DNA of 64,000 nt from Cryptomeria japonica (GCF_030272615.1 NC_081410.1:126954140-127018139), one strand, 5' to 3'. Positions 50,187 to 62,208 are shown, counted from the stretch's first letter. Notes: generated by a model from the sequence alone, not told the origin. Made by a program: numbers and translations.

Positions 50187-51592
50187 ATGGAGAATGAGGT
50201 CAAGCCAGGTGAGAGAGAAAATGAGAATTCTTTTGCCCAACAACATGAAATTCTCCATATGTATCCAGGAAATGGTGATGAAAGTTATGCAGCAAACTCT
50301 ACAAGACAGAGGTATGTTTTCCATGTACTGCAACCATTGTTTCAAGCAGCCACTGAGAAGCTCACATTCCCCAAGGAGGGTCCTATTAGGATTGCAGATC
50401 TTGGGTGTGCTACTGGTCTCAACACCATATTAAATGTAAATTTTGTTGTGAGGACACTGAGAAATCTCTGCAATGGAACAACAGTGCCAGAATTCCAAGC
50501 TTTCTTCTCTGATTTGCCATCCAATGATTTCAATGGGCTGTTCAATCTGATGGAAGGACCCAAACAACCATATTTTGTTGCTGGGGTGCCTGGATCCTTC
50601 TACCATGTCCTTTTTCCCAGCTCAAGCATTCATGTATGCTTCTCTATAATGGCCCTCCATTGGATTTCACAGGTAGCTACTGTCTTATGTTTTTTTGCAT
50701 GTGGGTGCAATTCATTTGAGGTCTATATGCTATAAACTCATGGGAAGTTGGTGGTACTGTTGACAAAGGTTTGTGGGTCCTTGAGTCAATGGATTCTTAT
50801 GGCATGGTTCAATTTTTAAGGCAAGAGTTGATTATGATTGTTGTTGCAGGTTCCTGAGGCTGTGCTGCTTAAAGATTCTCCCTTTTACAACAGAGGAAGA
50901 GTGTGGATCAACAGAGGGAGAGAGGAGGTTGCAGATATCTATTATAAGCAATCTCAGAAAGATCTCTCAGCTTTCATGAGATGCAGAGCAGAGGAGATGG
51001 CAGCAGGAGGTGTGCTGTTTTTATGCTTGATGGGAAGACCAGACACTTCCCACCCTGCACAACAAGTTTCAATGGGCAGTGAGTTTTGTGGTCAGGACTT
51101 TGAAGATGCATGGGATGATCTTGTCAAAGAGGCATATATTCTACATGCCCATCTTATTATTGATATTATAATGCTATGATAGATTTGTATAGCAGTGGTG
51201 ACTAATCTGGTTTTGTTTATATGCAGGGCATTATCAGTATGGATTTGAGAGACTCCTTCAATCTTCCATGGTATTTCCCAAATGCAATTGAGTTGAGAGA
51301 AGCAGTAGAGAAAAGTGGCAGTTTTGATATTGAGAGATTGGAAGTGTGTGAAGGGGTGCCATGCATGTCTGAGGAGGAATTTGTAGAGTGGACTAAAGAT
51401 CCAGCTATGTTTGCAAAGGATAAGGTTAATCTGGTTAAAAGTTTTATAGGGTGTTTAGTTGAGGCCCATATTGGCATCAAGTGTGCAGATGACTTATTTA
51501 AGAGGTTTCACCAGAGAGCTGAAGCACTTTTCCACACTTGTCCACCTTCAAGATTTGTCACCTGTACTGTTGCCTCCCTTATTAGAAAATAG
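50187..51592 (+). CDS. SABATH family SAM-dependent methyltransferase, three exons
   Basis: Exons 50187-50672, 50850-51131 and 51227-51592 join in phase 0 to 377 codons, the usual SABATH length. SABATH enzymes move a methyl group from S-adenosylmethionine to carboxyl groups of small molecules such as salicylate or jasmonate, or to ring nitrogens, in the cytosol. Visible motifs: LHMYPGNGDESYAANS near the N-terminus (SAM and substrate site), ADLGCATGLNT (SAM-binding loop), FFSDLPSNDFN, GVPGSFYHVLFPSSSIHV, IMALHWISQVP (substrate pocket Trp) and DSFNLPWYFPN. The first ATG with a family-like start was chosen; 18 bases further upstream remain open but lack an ATG. Intron 1 (177 bp) is GT-AG. Intron 2 (95 bp) best fits as GC-AG: KE-GII joins as in relatives if GAG is the exon end. 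Substrate cannot be told from sequence. No stops or frameshifts: probably functional. Confidence 0.9.
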
Positions 51593-51652
51593 TTATTAGT
51601 CTTTTGTACAAGTCACAATAATTGTAACCTGCAAACCTACACATTGGATTGG

Positions 51653-51730
51653 TGTGAGCTTCAAGCTTCCATACTCTCTCCAATGTTCCAATGTGAGCTT
51701 CAAGCTTCCATACTCTCTCCAATGTTGCAG
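51653..51730 (+). repeat. 39-bp duplication downstream of the SABATH gene
   Basis: TGTGAGCTTCAAGCTTCCAT through CAATGTT occurs at 51653 and 51692, about 60 bases after the stop codon, probably in the 3' UTR. Confidence 0.93.
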
Positions 51731-53037
51731 GACTGCTGAAAACTTTACTGTTTTTTATTTTGTGATTTTAAGTAAAGTAGGAATTTGAAGAGCAGTTATT
51801 TGAGCTATCTAAAACTTATGGAATAATGTCTATTGACTGTTATTGCAGATCCTTTTACAGCAAAACTGAAAAAAAAATGTTTTTTCGTAGATATGGTGGC
51901 CATGTTTAATGGTCGATTGAAACAGCACATAATGAAGAACAAAATATTAGTGCTTTACGTGCAAACACTATATGATATCTTAAAATATATTTAAGGAGAT
52001 ATTAAACTTGGAGTTATTTTTATTTAAGAATTATTTTATTTATAATTTGAAGAGATTTGAAAATTATTTTAGTTAGTTAAAGAATAGGTTTTGTTTTTGT
52101 TAATAGGTTCATGTTATTATATTTTATATCTTGTAGTAATTATAATTAAATTTTTTGGAACAATAATAATTTTCACATCATATTGAAGGTTTTGTATATC
52201 ACACAATAATTAGCTTTTACATTTTTAACTTAATCTTATATCTAATTTGTTCATTGAATTGGAAAGCATAAACAAATGTGAGATTCTTTTAGGTGTAAAA
52301 GAAAAATCAATATTTGAAATAAGTGATAATTTCATTTCATCTTTAAAATTTAAGATTCTATAGTGTCGTTTGAAGTTATTTGTATAAAATCATTCACTCA
52401 TTGTATCATGATAGACTTGGTGTAGATTACACCTCAACTTGGTGGAGAGGAGAGGTAGTCACCACATTTCAAAGTATATATTTTGTAAAGTTTTGTAAGT
52501 TTTTAAAAATATATATTAAAAAATAAATCATTAATATTTCAATTTGATAAATAAATCATTCACTCATTGTATCATGATTTTGTTTTCATGGTATGACAAT
52601 AATATTCCATGCTATATGTGAAGCATGATGTTTATATTACGACATTTAGATGTTGTGACTTTCATCGATTGTTAAATTACTTTCTCCAAATTTTAATAAA
52701 ATATTATTACATAATTCTTATGATAGAAAATGTTGCCAACTGAAAAATAAGATGAAAAATAAGCTCTAGAAATGAAATGTGTATAGTAGTTATGTAAAAG
52801 ATTAAATAAAAATGACATAATGATAGAAGTTTTGAGATTCAATCCTACAATACCAATGATTGCCATCCTTCTTGTGCATTTTAAACCCATTTTTTCATCA
52901 TCCATAATTGGTATTAGAAATCTTCAATTAGTTTCTCCCTGCTAAATCTTGCCTAGAGATGCTAAATTAATGTGTTTTTTCAAATGATCATCAGTGAAAT
53001 TTAGTTGGAAGTGTTCATGTGGTCAAATTTGTCTAAG
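51731..53037. other. AT-rich DNA, nothing recognised
   Basis: Contains one small repeat (ATCATTCACTCATTGTATCATGA near 52388 and 52554). No gene is supported. Confidence 0.55.
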
Positions 53038-53290
53038 TGATTTGCTAGTTGTCTCCACAAGTTCTCAAACCTTATACCATGTTTTGTTGCTTGGGTGCCT
53101 AGATCCTTATACCATGCCCTTTTCTATAATGGCCCTCCATTGGATTTCACTGGTGGCCAGCCATTGTTTGAATTTTTTTTTCATGTGGGTGTGATTCATT
53201 TCAGGTCTACATTTTATAAACTAATGAAAAGCACATGATACGGTTGACAATGGTTTGTGGGTCCTTGTGTTCTTGTGGCATGGACCATTC
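53038..53290 (+). pseudogene. Partial SABATH copy: end of exon 1 plus intron 1
   Basis: ACCATGTTTTGTTGCTTGGG, TCTATAATGGCCCTCCATTG and GGATTTCAC match the end of exon 1 at 50570-50670 (VAGVPGSFYH to IMALHWIS), with about 40 bases lost inside. Similarity goes on into intron 1 (CATGTGGGTGTGATTCATTT, GGTTTGTGGGTCCTTG), so this is a genomic duplicate and not a retrocopy. The splice donor is changed (TTTCACTGGTGGCC against TTTCACAGGTAGCT). No further exons are seen. Confidence 0.8.
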
Positions 53291-53416
53291 TAATTTTAAC
53301 GTTTGTGCCTCTGGCTCTTCTGCAGGACTTCATCTGTTTTATTCATTTGAGTTTATGATAGCCGTTAACATCATATTGTAAGATTTTGGTCACCTCCAAT
53401 AAATGCAACAGTACCA

Positions 53417-53852
53417 TTTCTTTCATATTTTAACTTAGCCGAGTACAAGTTGTTAATGGTGGCAGGAACAGCATATAAGAAGAGCCACATATTCTTGGAC
53501 GTGTCTATTCTGGTTTCAAAACGGCAGTACGGATTAACTAACACACGTGTTAGTCGCGCGTTTTACACCGTCGGTTTTGCAATAAACAGCTACGATTGAC
53601 TAACCTGTCGCTAACAAGCTGTACGGAAGGTCTGTTTCTTTCATATTTTAACTTAGCCGAATACAAGTTGTTAATGGTGGCAGGAACAGCATATAAGAAG
53701 AGCCACATATTCTTGGACGCATCTATTCTGGTTTCAAAACGGCAGTATGGATTAACTAACACACGTGTTAGTCGCGTGTTTTACACCGTCGGTTTTGCAA
53801 TAAACAGCTACGATTGACTAACCTGTCGCTAACACGCTGTACGGAAGGTCTG
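53417..53852 (+). repeat. 218-bp tandem duplication
   Basis: TTTCTTTCATATTTTAACTT through GTACGGAAGGTCTG occurs at 53417-53634 and 53635-53852 with few changes, mostly C/T or G/A. It is richer in GC than its surroundings and contains a near-palindrome around CACGTG (CTAACACACGTGTTAG). Confidence 0.93.
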
Positions 53853-53909
53853 TTTTGGAGCCAGAATAGCTTCAGCCCATATTCTTTACAGTACCTATAA
53901 ATACTATTG

Positions 53910-54479
53910 TAATCTATTTCCTAATGAATTATTGTCAATTTTGTTTGCGAGATATCTTAAACACATCTATTAATAGGATGTTTAATTTTGAGTTACCGTA
54001 TGGACAAAACATTATGACAATTTCCTATTTTTTAATTAACTATTATTAATTATATTCCTGAGATATCTTGAATACATCTATTTATAAGATTTTAGAGAGA
54101 GATCGATCTTAAGTGATTATGCACATTTAAAAGTTATTTCCATCAACTTTAAAATTGTTTTAAAATTATTTTATTTTTATTTTATTTATACTGTTTATTT
54201 ACGTTTGAAGAGACTAAAATGATATTTTATTTTGTTTTATCTATTTATGAGTGATTTTAGAATTTTAGTTTTCGTTGGCATGTTTATATCATTACACTAT
54301 ACTTTATTGTCATTTATAATTATATAGAATAAAGAGTGTTTAAGAATAATTTACAATATGAAATAAGAAAGGTTGTTGATAGTCACATTTTCAGATTTAA
54401 ATTTGGATTACAATTGTGACTTCATTAAATCATCAAAGATGAAATGACCTAATAAATAAATGTGAATTTAATTAATAAC
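53910..54479 (+). repeat. R-like repeat, copy D
   Basis: Blocks such as GATATCTTAAACACATCTAT, ACTATTATTAATTATATT and TGATTATGCACATTTAAAAG match 31180-31440 and 61185-61290. It ends where the LINE is inserted. Confidence 0.6.
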
Positions 54480-54490
54480 AATTAAATTGA

Positions 54491-55254
54491 AATGGAACAC
54501 ACTACCTTTTCCCGAATTCTTGTTGATATCGACATCTCTGCTCCTCTCTCGGGTGATGTGGTTCTTATGGTGGGGGATAGGCCTTGGTCACAACCGCTAG
54601 ATTTTGAAGGCCTCCCCTTTCACTACAGAAGATGCTTCTCTACTGGCCATCTTCCTTCGGGTTGCTCTTCTCCACAACATAAAGGGGTTTCTACCTGGTG
54701 GATGAATGCAACTACTAACCACTTAACAGTACATGTTACGGATTCTGCGTCTGCTGGCTCCTCCCATGGGGATGATGTCATGCTCCCCACAACTCTTGTT
54801 GCTCCTACTGATGTTTTTGTGCCCTCATCTTCGGAAGCCCCCACTTCTGCTTCTCCTGTCCTACAACCCTCCCCTACTGCTAGATCTGCTCCTGCTACTG
54901 TTGTTCTGTCACAACCTGTTGTTGTTGATGTTCTACAGCCCCCTACGACCCTCTTCCAGCCTTTTGTTGTCTCCTCTGTTGTTGACCCTGCGAGGGCCCT
55001 TCCGGTGAATCTTAGCATTGCCTGCTCTGTGCTTGCTCGTAGGCACAAGGGGAAATATTCTCCCCATACCCCCCCTCACAGGGGTTTGGGTGGCTCATCC
55101 CCACCTTGAGTGGGGTTTGATCCCTAGTTGGTTAGGTTCTCGTGTTTGTTCCTTTCCGCCTTTGGGTTGTGGTTCTCTTCCAACATCATGTCTCTTGATG
55201 TTGCTTTTTGTTAAGGGTCAACACCCTAGTTAACGTTGCTTTTTTAATAAAAAA
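54491..55254 (+). mobile_element. 5'-truncated LINE
   Basis: The direct repeat AATTAAATTGA (54480-54490 and about 55255-55265) flanks a piece of LINE ORF1 and an A-rich tail (TTTAATAAAAAAT). Only the end of ORF1 and a short 3' tail are present, without ORF2. Confidence 0.75.
54492..55109 (+). pseudogene. LINE ORF1 C-terminal part (zinc knuckle type)
   Basis: The open frame reads RILVDIDISAPLSGDVVLMV, then LDFEGLPFHYRRCFSTGHLP, which matches the region after DUF4283 in plant LINE ORF1, where a CCHC knuckle normally stands. Here the first Cys is Tyr (HYRRC against HCRRC) and the last is replaced by Ser-Gly-Cys. A Pro/Val/Ser-rich tail follows. The ATG at 54492 is not a true start; the N-terminal half is missing. 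Many other frames over this segment are open only because of the composition. Confidence 0.75.
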
Positions 55255-55597
55255 TAATTAAATTGATATGTGAAAATAGTTGGGCTACCTTGGAATTCAA
55301 ATGAAGAGAGGCAGTTAATTGTCAATGGTCTTCTTTTCTCTCGACAAGTAAGTTTGCTAAGTAATCGTGTTTTTGATTTTGTGGGCCCTTCATTCTATTG
55401 TATGCTGAATAGGAATAGATAACTACAGCCTCCACTAAGGTAGCTAATTTGGATGCCTTCAATCTTGAAATAATGCCATGTCATAAATGACCGTTTCTTG
55501 GTTGCGGAGTACTAGATGAGTAACAACTTTCTCATTCTTTGCACCTTGCTTAGAAAGGTTGTTGAAGTTAGCAAACCCGTCAAATCTTCAAGCAGGT

Positions 55598-58500
55598 TGT
55601 AGTACCCCTACTTGTTTGAACTCATTAGACTCATATTTTATTATTGTTTGTTTTCAGTGGATACATTACCATGATATGTTATTCAGATTTGTATGACATT
55701 ATGCTTTATCTGGAGATGAGATGTATAATTTATTTGCAATATTTTAGTACTTGTGATTTATGGCATTTGATGGATTATTGCTATGTACTGACATTTTACT
55801 TTATCTATGCAATGTGTAATTATATGTTGTGTGTTTGCGAGTGTATTGGATGCAAGGGGACGATTTTCCTTCACTCATTTCAGTGAGACAGGGAACGTCA
55901 TGATTCTCCTTCATTGATGTGTATGTCGTGTTTTCTATTTTGTATATATATGCATGTGTGGTTTGGTGATGCAGGATATTGCAAGTACAAGTACCGAGTA
56001 GGTACGGGGTATCATCTCCACCTGGCTTCATAGGTCTGAGCGTGCCTTATATTTTCTGATGGAAGTGGAGGAGATAGTAGTTGACCCTATTTTACTCAGT
56101 TACACTCGTGTGAGTGTCGTCAGTTGGTCGTCTTGTCAGTTTGTTCGGCCTTCGTATTTTGTCGTTTGATCTTTTTATGAGTATTTGCTTGAGATTTGTT
56201 CAATTTGAGTGTTTTAGTGGATTTAATTAATTAATTAAGTTTATGGAATTATCTCATAGTTGAATTGTTTATGCATTGAGATTATAAATTTAGTTAATTA
56301 AAAAAAATTATTAAATTAAGTTGCAAGCTGCATGATATTAGAAATATATTTTTATTTAAATTTTAGTGGAAAAATGAATTAGATTAATTATATTTATTGT
56401 TTCCTAGAATTTTAAATAAATAAATGAATAAAGGAATTAATTAGAATTAAAGTATTGTTTTAATTATTTATTTAGAAAATTAATTAATTTGCATGAGAAA
56501 AGTAAAGAAAGAATAATGATTTTTAATTATTGCATATTAGCTTATCTTTTGTTATAAAATTAGAAAATTAAATTAAATTACTTTTATTCTAAATTTAGGT
56601 TTTTGAGAAAAAACTATTGAAGCTGGAATTTTAGTTTAAATAGGGGAATAGGTCTTTATTTTAGATACACAGGAAATAGGTCAAGAATTTAGGTGAAGAA
56701 ATTTATTGGAAGCTTATTGAAAAGATTAGGGCTCTTCTACGGATTTCTTCTAGGAAAGCTATACCAGGTTGGATGACTTCTTAATTGTGGGTTTTTAGAA
56801 AATATTCTATTTTTCTCTGAATGACGTGTGTGTGAATTATTTGTCAGATTCAAAACCCTCTTCTGGTTAATTCAGGTTTTGATTTAAAATTCATGCCTGA
56901 TGATTATTTCTAGTTCATGGGAAGAATTTAATTTTGAGAAAATTAGAAAAATTATTATGGAAAATTTGTCAAGATTTTATGATGCATGGAAATTGCAAGA
57001 TTTGTGAAAAAAGGTAATTATCCCTCTTGTTTGATTTGTTCTGATAGTTTTTTCAAATAATGGTATCTCTATGAAAATTGTTGATCATGTTAGAAATAAA
57101 TTTAATTGTGAATTAAATTTATTGGAATATCTAATTTTTTTTAATTTTTTTTTTTAAATTTGGAATAAAATTCTGTGAAAGAATTTTATTGAATAGGGTA
57201 TTTATTTTGCTGGAATTTATTTTTCTATGTTCTAAAAAATAAAAATTTATAAAAAAAATTGTGGGGAGGCAATGCCTCTACCCATGCAACAGTTACCTAA
57301 CGGTAGCGGTTGTTGCCATATTTATGTTTGTAAACACATCAGGAGATTAATTCATATGTGAATTTATTTAACTTTATTGGACAAATGACAAGTTTGATTT
57401 CTTTGTATTAAAATAGTTGTAAATCCTTATTATCTGGAAATTCTTAAATTGCAAGTTATTTATGCTTTTGGCTATTTTAAGAAAAGATTGCCTGTATTAG
57501 GATCTTGTGTAAATGGTATTTGTAGTCAAGCTTAATTTCATTGCAATTTTGGTTGAATTGTCATTGTGTCCTATGTTATTATTTCTCCTTGGTCAGGTGT
57601 TGTTGTATAACCTTGTTGATATGAACCGTTGTGTGTTTTGTCCAAATGGTCAATCTTGGGTTAGTGATTGTGTATCCTTCACCTGTACTTTGTCAGGATT
57701 GGTTATGGTTGTCTGTTTTGCCATAGAGTTCTCATAGAGAGACATTTTCTGTTAGTGTCCTATGAGAGAGAGTGGCTTTCGAGTGGGGGCCGTGCCCGAA
57801 GTGGATGACAGGATAACCCATCGGAAGTCAGTTAAAAAGTGATAACCTAATAATTGATTAGGGGTTGGGTAGAATAAATATTAATTAAGATAATGTACCT
57901 CGTGCATAGGTGAGTGCTTGTACAGGGCTCATAATGTTACGAGAAGGCCTGGAATGGCAAACTTACCACCTTGTCTTCATCACGAAAGGATTGGTAGGGT
58001 CCGCATGAGACTTAGTTGGAACCAGAGGCTCGGGAGAGGTTACCAGGAGAAACCCAGGATGGGGGCTGGGACCTATGGAGGCTGTACCATGGTATCCACC
58101 ATAAGACATGCGATGACACTCTCTCCTTAGGGTCACTATTGTTTTGTGAGTTGAGTCACATGGATGTTTGTGGGTCTTGTAGCCCTTTCGTGCTTGTCTT
58201 ACTTTGCTTGCTTGAGGGTTTTCTACTATCTCCTAGCACAGTGGGGTGGTTCCATTTCGGGATCACATGGTTGGGTGGTAGTGCCACTTCCCATTGGATG
58301 TTCTGGATTGTATCTTCAAGCAAGGAAAGGCTTCGCTGGTGTTCTTGGTTCGTGGTTCATGTACCAGCTCTTGTTCAAGATCATTGTTCAGTTGAGACAT
58401 TGTGGTCATTGTATCAGACTTTTATGTAACCTTGATATTGTAACTTTGTAATCTGTGGTATTATTGGAAGCCATGTATTTATGGATATTGTAATAGTATG

Positions 58501-58861
58501 TCAGTGGAATGTATGTTAATTCAGTTGCTTTGATCTTATGTATAAATGTTTTATGGAAATTGGATACATTAGAATACTTTCATTTCTTCATTATGGAATT
58601 TAGATGTATGTGTAGTTTTAAAGTTAAGCATTTAATTTATCTAATTAAATGGACAAATTGGATTAACTGAGGTGTTAATATAATCTACGAATTAATCTTT
58701 GTTGGTAACCCTTAGGAAATCATATGTTAGACTTTCGCTGTGTTATTAAACATGCAATGGTTATAGTTAGTGCACTTAGTCTTTTAAAAAAAAAAATTTA
58801 TTTCACCCTTTAGTTGCCTAGTTGTGTTGTTTTCCTTTAGGGTTCCTAGCGAGGCATTACA
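55598..58861 (+). repeat. Solo LTR, about 3.26 kb
   Basis: Starts TGTAGTACCCCTACTTG and ends GGCATTACA. It is flanked by CAGGT (55593-55597) and TAGGT (58862-58866), a 5-bp target duplication with one C/T change. No primer site follows and no polypurine tract precedes it, so it is a solo LTR left by recombination between two LTRs. Length and TG...CA ends resemble the chromovirus at 1-10364, but the sequence is a different family. Open frames within (57513-58451) show no conserved protein. Confidence 0.72.
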
Positions 58862-59073
58862 TAGGTGGAAAAGTATACTGTATTTGGTGGTCGAGGCTTG
58901 TGGTGATGTGTTAGCAACACTCTAAATTCCAATTAGTTAATACTATGATGTTGGAAGCAATTCCTTTCGCCACCTCTTCTCTAGGCTTAACAACTCCAGG
59001 CACTTTGCATGTTTAAGAGCGAAGATATGCACAAGAATGTTGGAAGAATTTTAAAAGAAAGAAAATCTAAGTC

Positions 59074-59913
59074 TTGTCCTTGCATTATCGCTTGTTCATC
59101 TTGAAGGTTGAAGGTCATCTGCTCAAAATTGTAGAGAATTTGTTTTCCCTAGTTAGCCAAAGGATGGAGGAAGCTCTGTTTAGCTTTATTATCAAAAAGC
59201 ATTATGAACCAATTTTTTGTATTGGGGCGGATACGCCCATCTCTCTTTCCTGCAACTATCGTCAAGTCTCTTTCCATGATATTTCAGACCTAAGGCTCAA
59301 AAGGTTGCTCTGTAATTATGAGCTTTTAGTCATTTTGTCAATTAAGCTAATCTTAGGGTCTGGTTTTCTGAGAAGGATAGAGTATCCTAGGGGTAATTCC
59401 AACATATCTTCATGATTTTTTGCCTCTATGTTAGACTGCCAGTATTCCAAAGAGAAGGTGCATGCTCTCACCACGCATCTTTTTGACCAAAATGTTCTAG
59501 TGGGATTGGATACTGCCCTAAATCGTGCCATTATTGGCACATGAATGCCTCGCCTGGGTGATCTAATATTGTTTTCGGTCCCGAGTGAGACCATTAACTA
59601 CTACCCCTTTTTATTGGACTTAAAGGGCCCTGCTCTTGGACGTCACAGGGTGTACACAACAATGACAACTAGGTTTTTAGAATGGAGATTTCTGGGGGAT
59701 GAACAAGACAATGCAAACAGAGAAGATGAATTCCTTGACTTTTCCTGGTTGAATGGCCTTATCCCTCCAAAATTAGAATGAAATGGGAGGGTTGCTAATG
59801 GTCGAAGAACTATGAACGTAAGGGGTCATGGTCGCGAAAATCTTCCAATGCAAAACAAGGGTTGTGGCTGTCTCAGAGGTAGGGGTCATACTCGGGCTGA
59901 GGATCATGTTTAA
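59074..59913 (+). pseudogene. Decayed reading frame of unknown, possibly LINE-like origin
   Basis: One frame runs from about 59074 to TAA 59911-59913, with TGA stops near 59413 and 59542. Readable parts include VENLFSLVSQRMEEALFSFI, LLDLKGPALGRHRVYTTMTT and an RG-rich tail (MNVRGHGRENL, LRGRGHTRAED), which could bind RNA. It is followed by about 300 bases ending in an A-rich tail (CCAACCCAAAAAAAAATG near 60203), as in non-LTR elements. No family was recognised and no target duplication found. Confidence 0.4.
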
Positions 59914-60214
59914 GACTTCTTGAATTGTATGCAATGTAGATATGATCTTTGTTTAATATCTTTGTCTTTGCTGTTATGTTTATAGATACATCTAGACTCT
60001 ATAATTTTTTGTCCTAATGGAGCTAGTTCTAGACTTTGAAGGCTGAATGCCAACCCTTATTTCAATTTAAAACTTTACAATTCTTCTCTAATGGAAGAAT
60101 TTGGGAAATTGGGGTTGCAAGCCCAATTTTGTTATTTTCGATCAAACAGAATATGTAAATGTTTATATATATTAATATAACTCTCTGGCTCTGTCGTTTA
60201 CCAACCCAAAAAAA

Positions 60215-60974
60215 AATGTGAAAATATTTTCAAACTAATATGTATGATTGTCAAGATTGATTTACTTATATAGATGGGAAAGAAGAATGATACTATTTTA
60301 ATTAGGTGATTTAATCAATTGCTCATTTATTTATTTAATTGATTATTTTAATTATTTATTATTAGCATCACTTTTTTGTCATTGCTATCAATAATCAAGA
60401 TTGAAATAAAATATAGTTTACTCCAAATAGTTTCTAGTTTACTTATAACTTATATTTCTAAAGTTAATCTTATTAACTATCACTAGCATTTAAGTAGGAA
60501 TAATAGTAATTTATTGAGAATGTTTTTTTTAAGAGGGGTAAATGCTTTTGACTTGAAGCTATGATTTGGTGACGTCACAAACATGAGACCTCATCTCCAA
60601 TATAAACATTCAACGACGACACTTCAAAGAGTTTTGAACCTTGATGACAAGAACATTAACACTGCAACTTAACCATTACACTATGTTAATATCAATAAAT
60701 TGAGAATCTTAAATTTGAAATAACATCAATAAATAAATAAATCCATACTACTATGATTTACCCATTTAATAGATATCTCGATATAAAAATTTAATACCTA
60801 ATATTTATATATCTAACTTAATATTCAATAAAATAAATTATATTACTATTTCAAATAAAAGCTTAAATGATCTTTTATACTTCAAATTATATTTTATAAA
60901 TCATAAGAAGTTCCTTTCAGAGTCCGACTTCCTTTTTTTTCAATACAAAGTTTGCTCTCTTTTTCTTCTTCCTT
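60215..60974. other. AT-rich DNA, nothing recognised
   Basis: No open frame of note and no repeat boundary seen. Confidence 0.55.
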
Positions 60975-61110
60975 GTGAATTTTCACATGCAAAACTATTT
61001 AAATAATGTAGTGAAGGTGATATTGTGACCATAAATAATGTAAACATTGGTGGTTAGAACAGCATTACCATTTTGAATGGCTAAAACAACATCATTTTAA
61101 GGTAAAAAAA
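60975..61110 (+). repeat. Copy of the SABATH upstream region
   Basis: GGTGATATTGTGACCATAAA and GGCTAAAACAACATCATTTT resemble GTGATATTGTGGCCACAAAC and CCCAAAACAACTTCATTGTA at 49975-50070, in the same order and spacing. No SABATH exon follows; R-like sequence starts near 61185 instead. Confidence 0.6.
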
Positions 61111-61816
61111 ATCAACTAATGGTTTGTGTGGATTATATTTTAGCTATTCTGCAGGTCTTTAGTAGTTTTATTGTTCATCTAATGAGTTATTATTAATTAT
61201 ATTTGTCAGGTATCTTAAACACATCTATTTATAGGACATTCAATTTTGAGTGATTATTTATATTCATGAGGTATCTTAAATACATATAGAACTTTGCATC
61301 ATCTATTTGTTGAAGGAAATGATCAAAGAAAGAGAAACCATAATGTTATCTTGATTACTAATAATATTGTTCATTTTTGTCTCCAATTTATCAATCCTAT
61401 CTCTCAAAACACCTCGAGAATTCTAAAGATCAACAAGCATATCATTCTGTAGGTGGAAAGAGGTGCATAGATCTCCAAATCGATAACACCACCAAATTAA
61501 TCAAATGGTGGTCTAGAGGGTGAGTATTCCATAATTTTGATGAAGGGGGAGGGTAGAAATTTTGGTCTTCTTTAAATTATCCTTTGAGCAACTTGAGTGT
61601 CAATAGGGATAGTTCAATTCGGGATCACAATTTATATATAGACTTAAGGTCAATTCTTGAGGATTAGTCTTAATGGTAGAAGGAAGGAGATTTTTTCCTT
61701 TCCTATACATCGAGAAAACCCCCTACCAATTAAGGACCATAATCTTGAATCATTTAGTATATGGAGTGGTAGTTTCAACTTGATAGACAACACTCAAGTT
61801 ACAACTCCTCTTTGTT
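61111..61816. other. Spacer with an R-like piece
   Basis: 61185-61290 matches 31180-31290 and 53940-54090. The remainder holds no supported gene. Confidence 0.5.
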
Positions 61817-62195
61817 TTTGATAAAAAAACAGCGAAAACTAGGGGGTTGACCCGGAGTACATAGCAATCCTCAAAGAGAGCATTAACAACACAAACACAA
61901 CAGCCAAACGACAGAGCATCAACCAATCCCTATCTTAACTATCAAAAACATAATCCACCTACTACTATAGAAGATCACAAGATTGATGGCAATCTTGTCC
62001 ATATAACGTCTGGAAATGCATATATCCACAAAGACACTAACATTAAACCAACTAACCCTAGTAGTAAGCATATTGTTCATACGGCAGTATCTGGAAAAAA
62101 TAAAAAGAGTCTTAATAAGTCACACAAGGTTGATGATGAAATTAAACATAACTAGGATCCAACAGATCCAGCATCGAAACCATAAACAAAACTAG
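61817..62195 (-). mobile_element. Short LINE 3' end, minus strand
   Basis: A perfect 13-base direct repeat ACTCCTCTTTGTT (61804-61816 and 62196-62208) flanks it. On the minus strand it ends CCCTAGTTTTCGCTGTTTTT then TTATCAAAAA, a LINE-type 3' tail. Only 379 bases of 3' sequence were inserted, a strong 5' truncation. Confidence 0.8.
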
Positions 62196-62208
62196 ACTCC
62201 TCTTTGTT

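Noticed and set aside
54623..55233. Extra frames over the LINE piece (Leu-rich or Gly-rich)
   Set aside because: They are alternative readings of the Pro/Val/Ser-rich ORF1 tail.
57513..58451. Several plus-strand frames
   Set aside because: They fall within the solo LTR and have no conserved domain.
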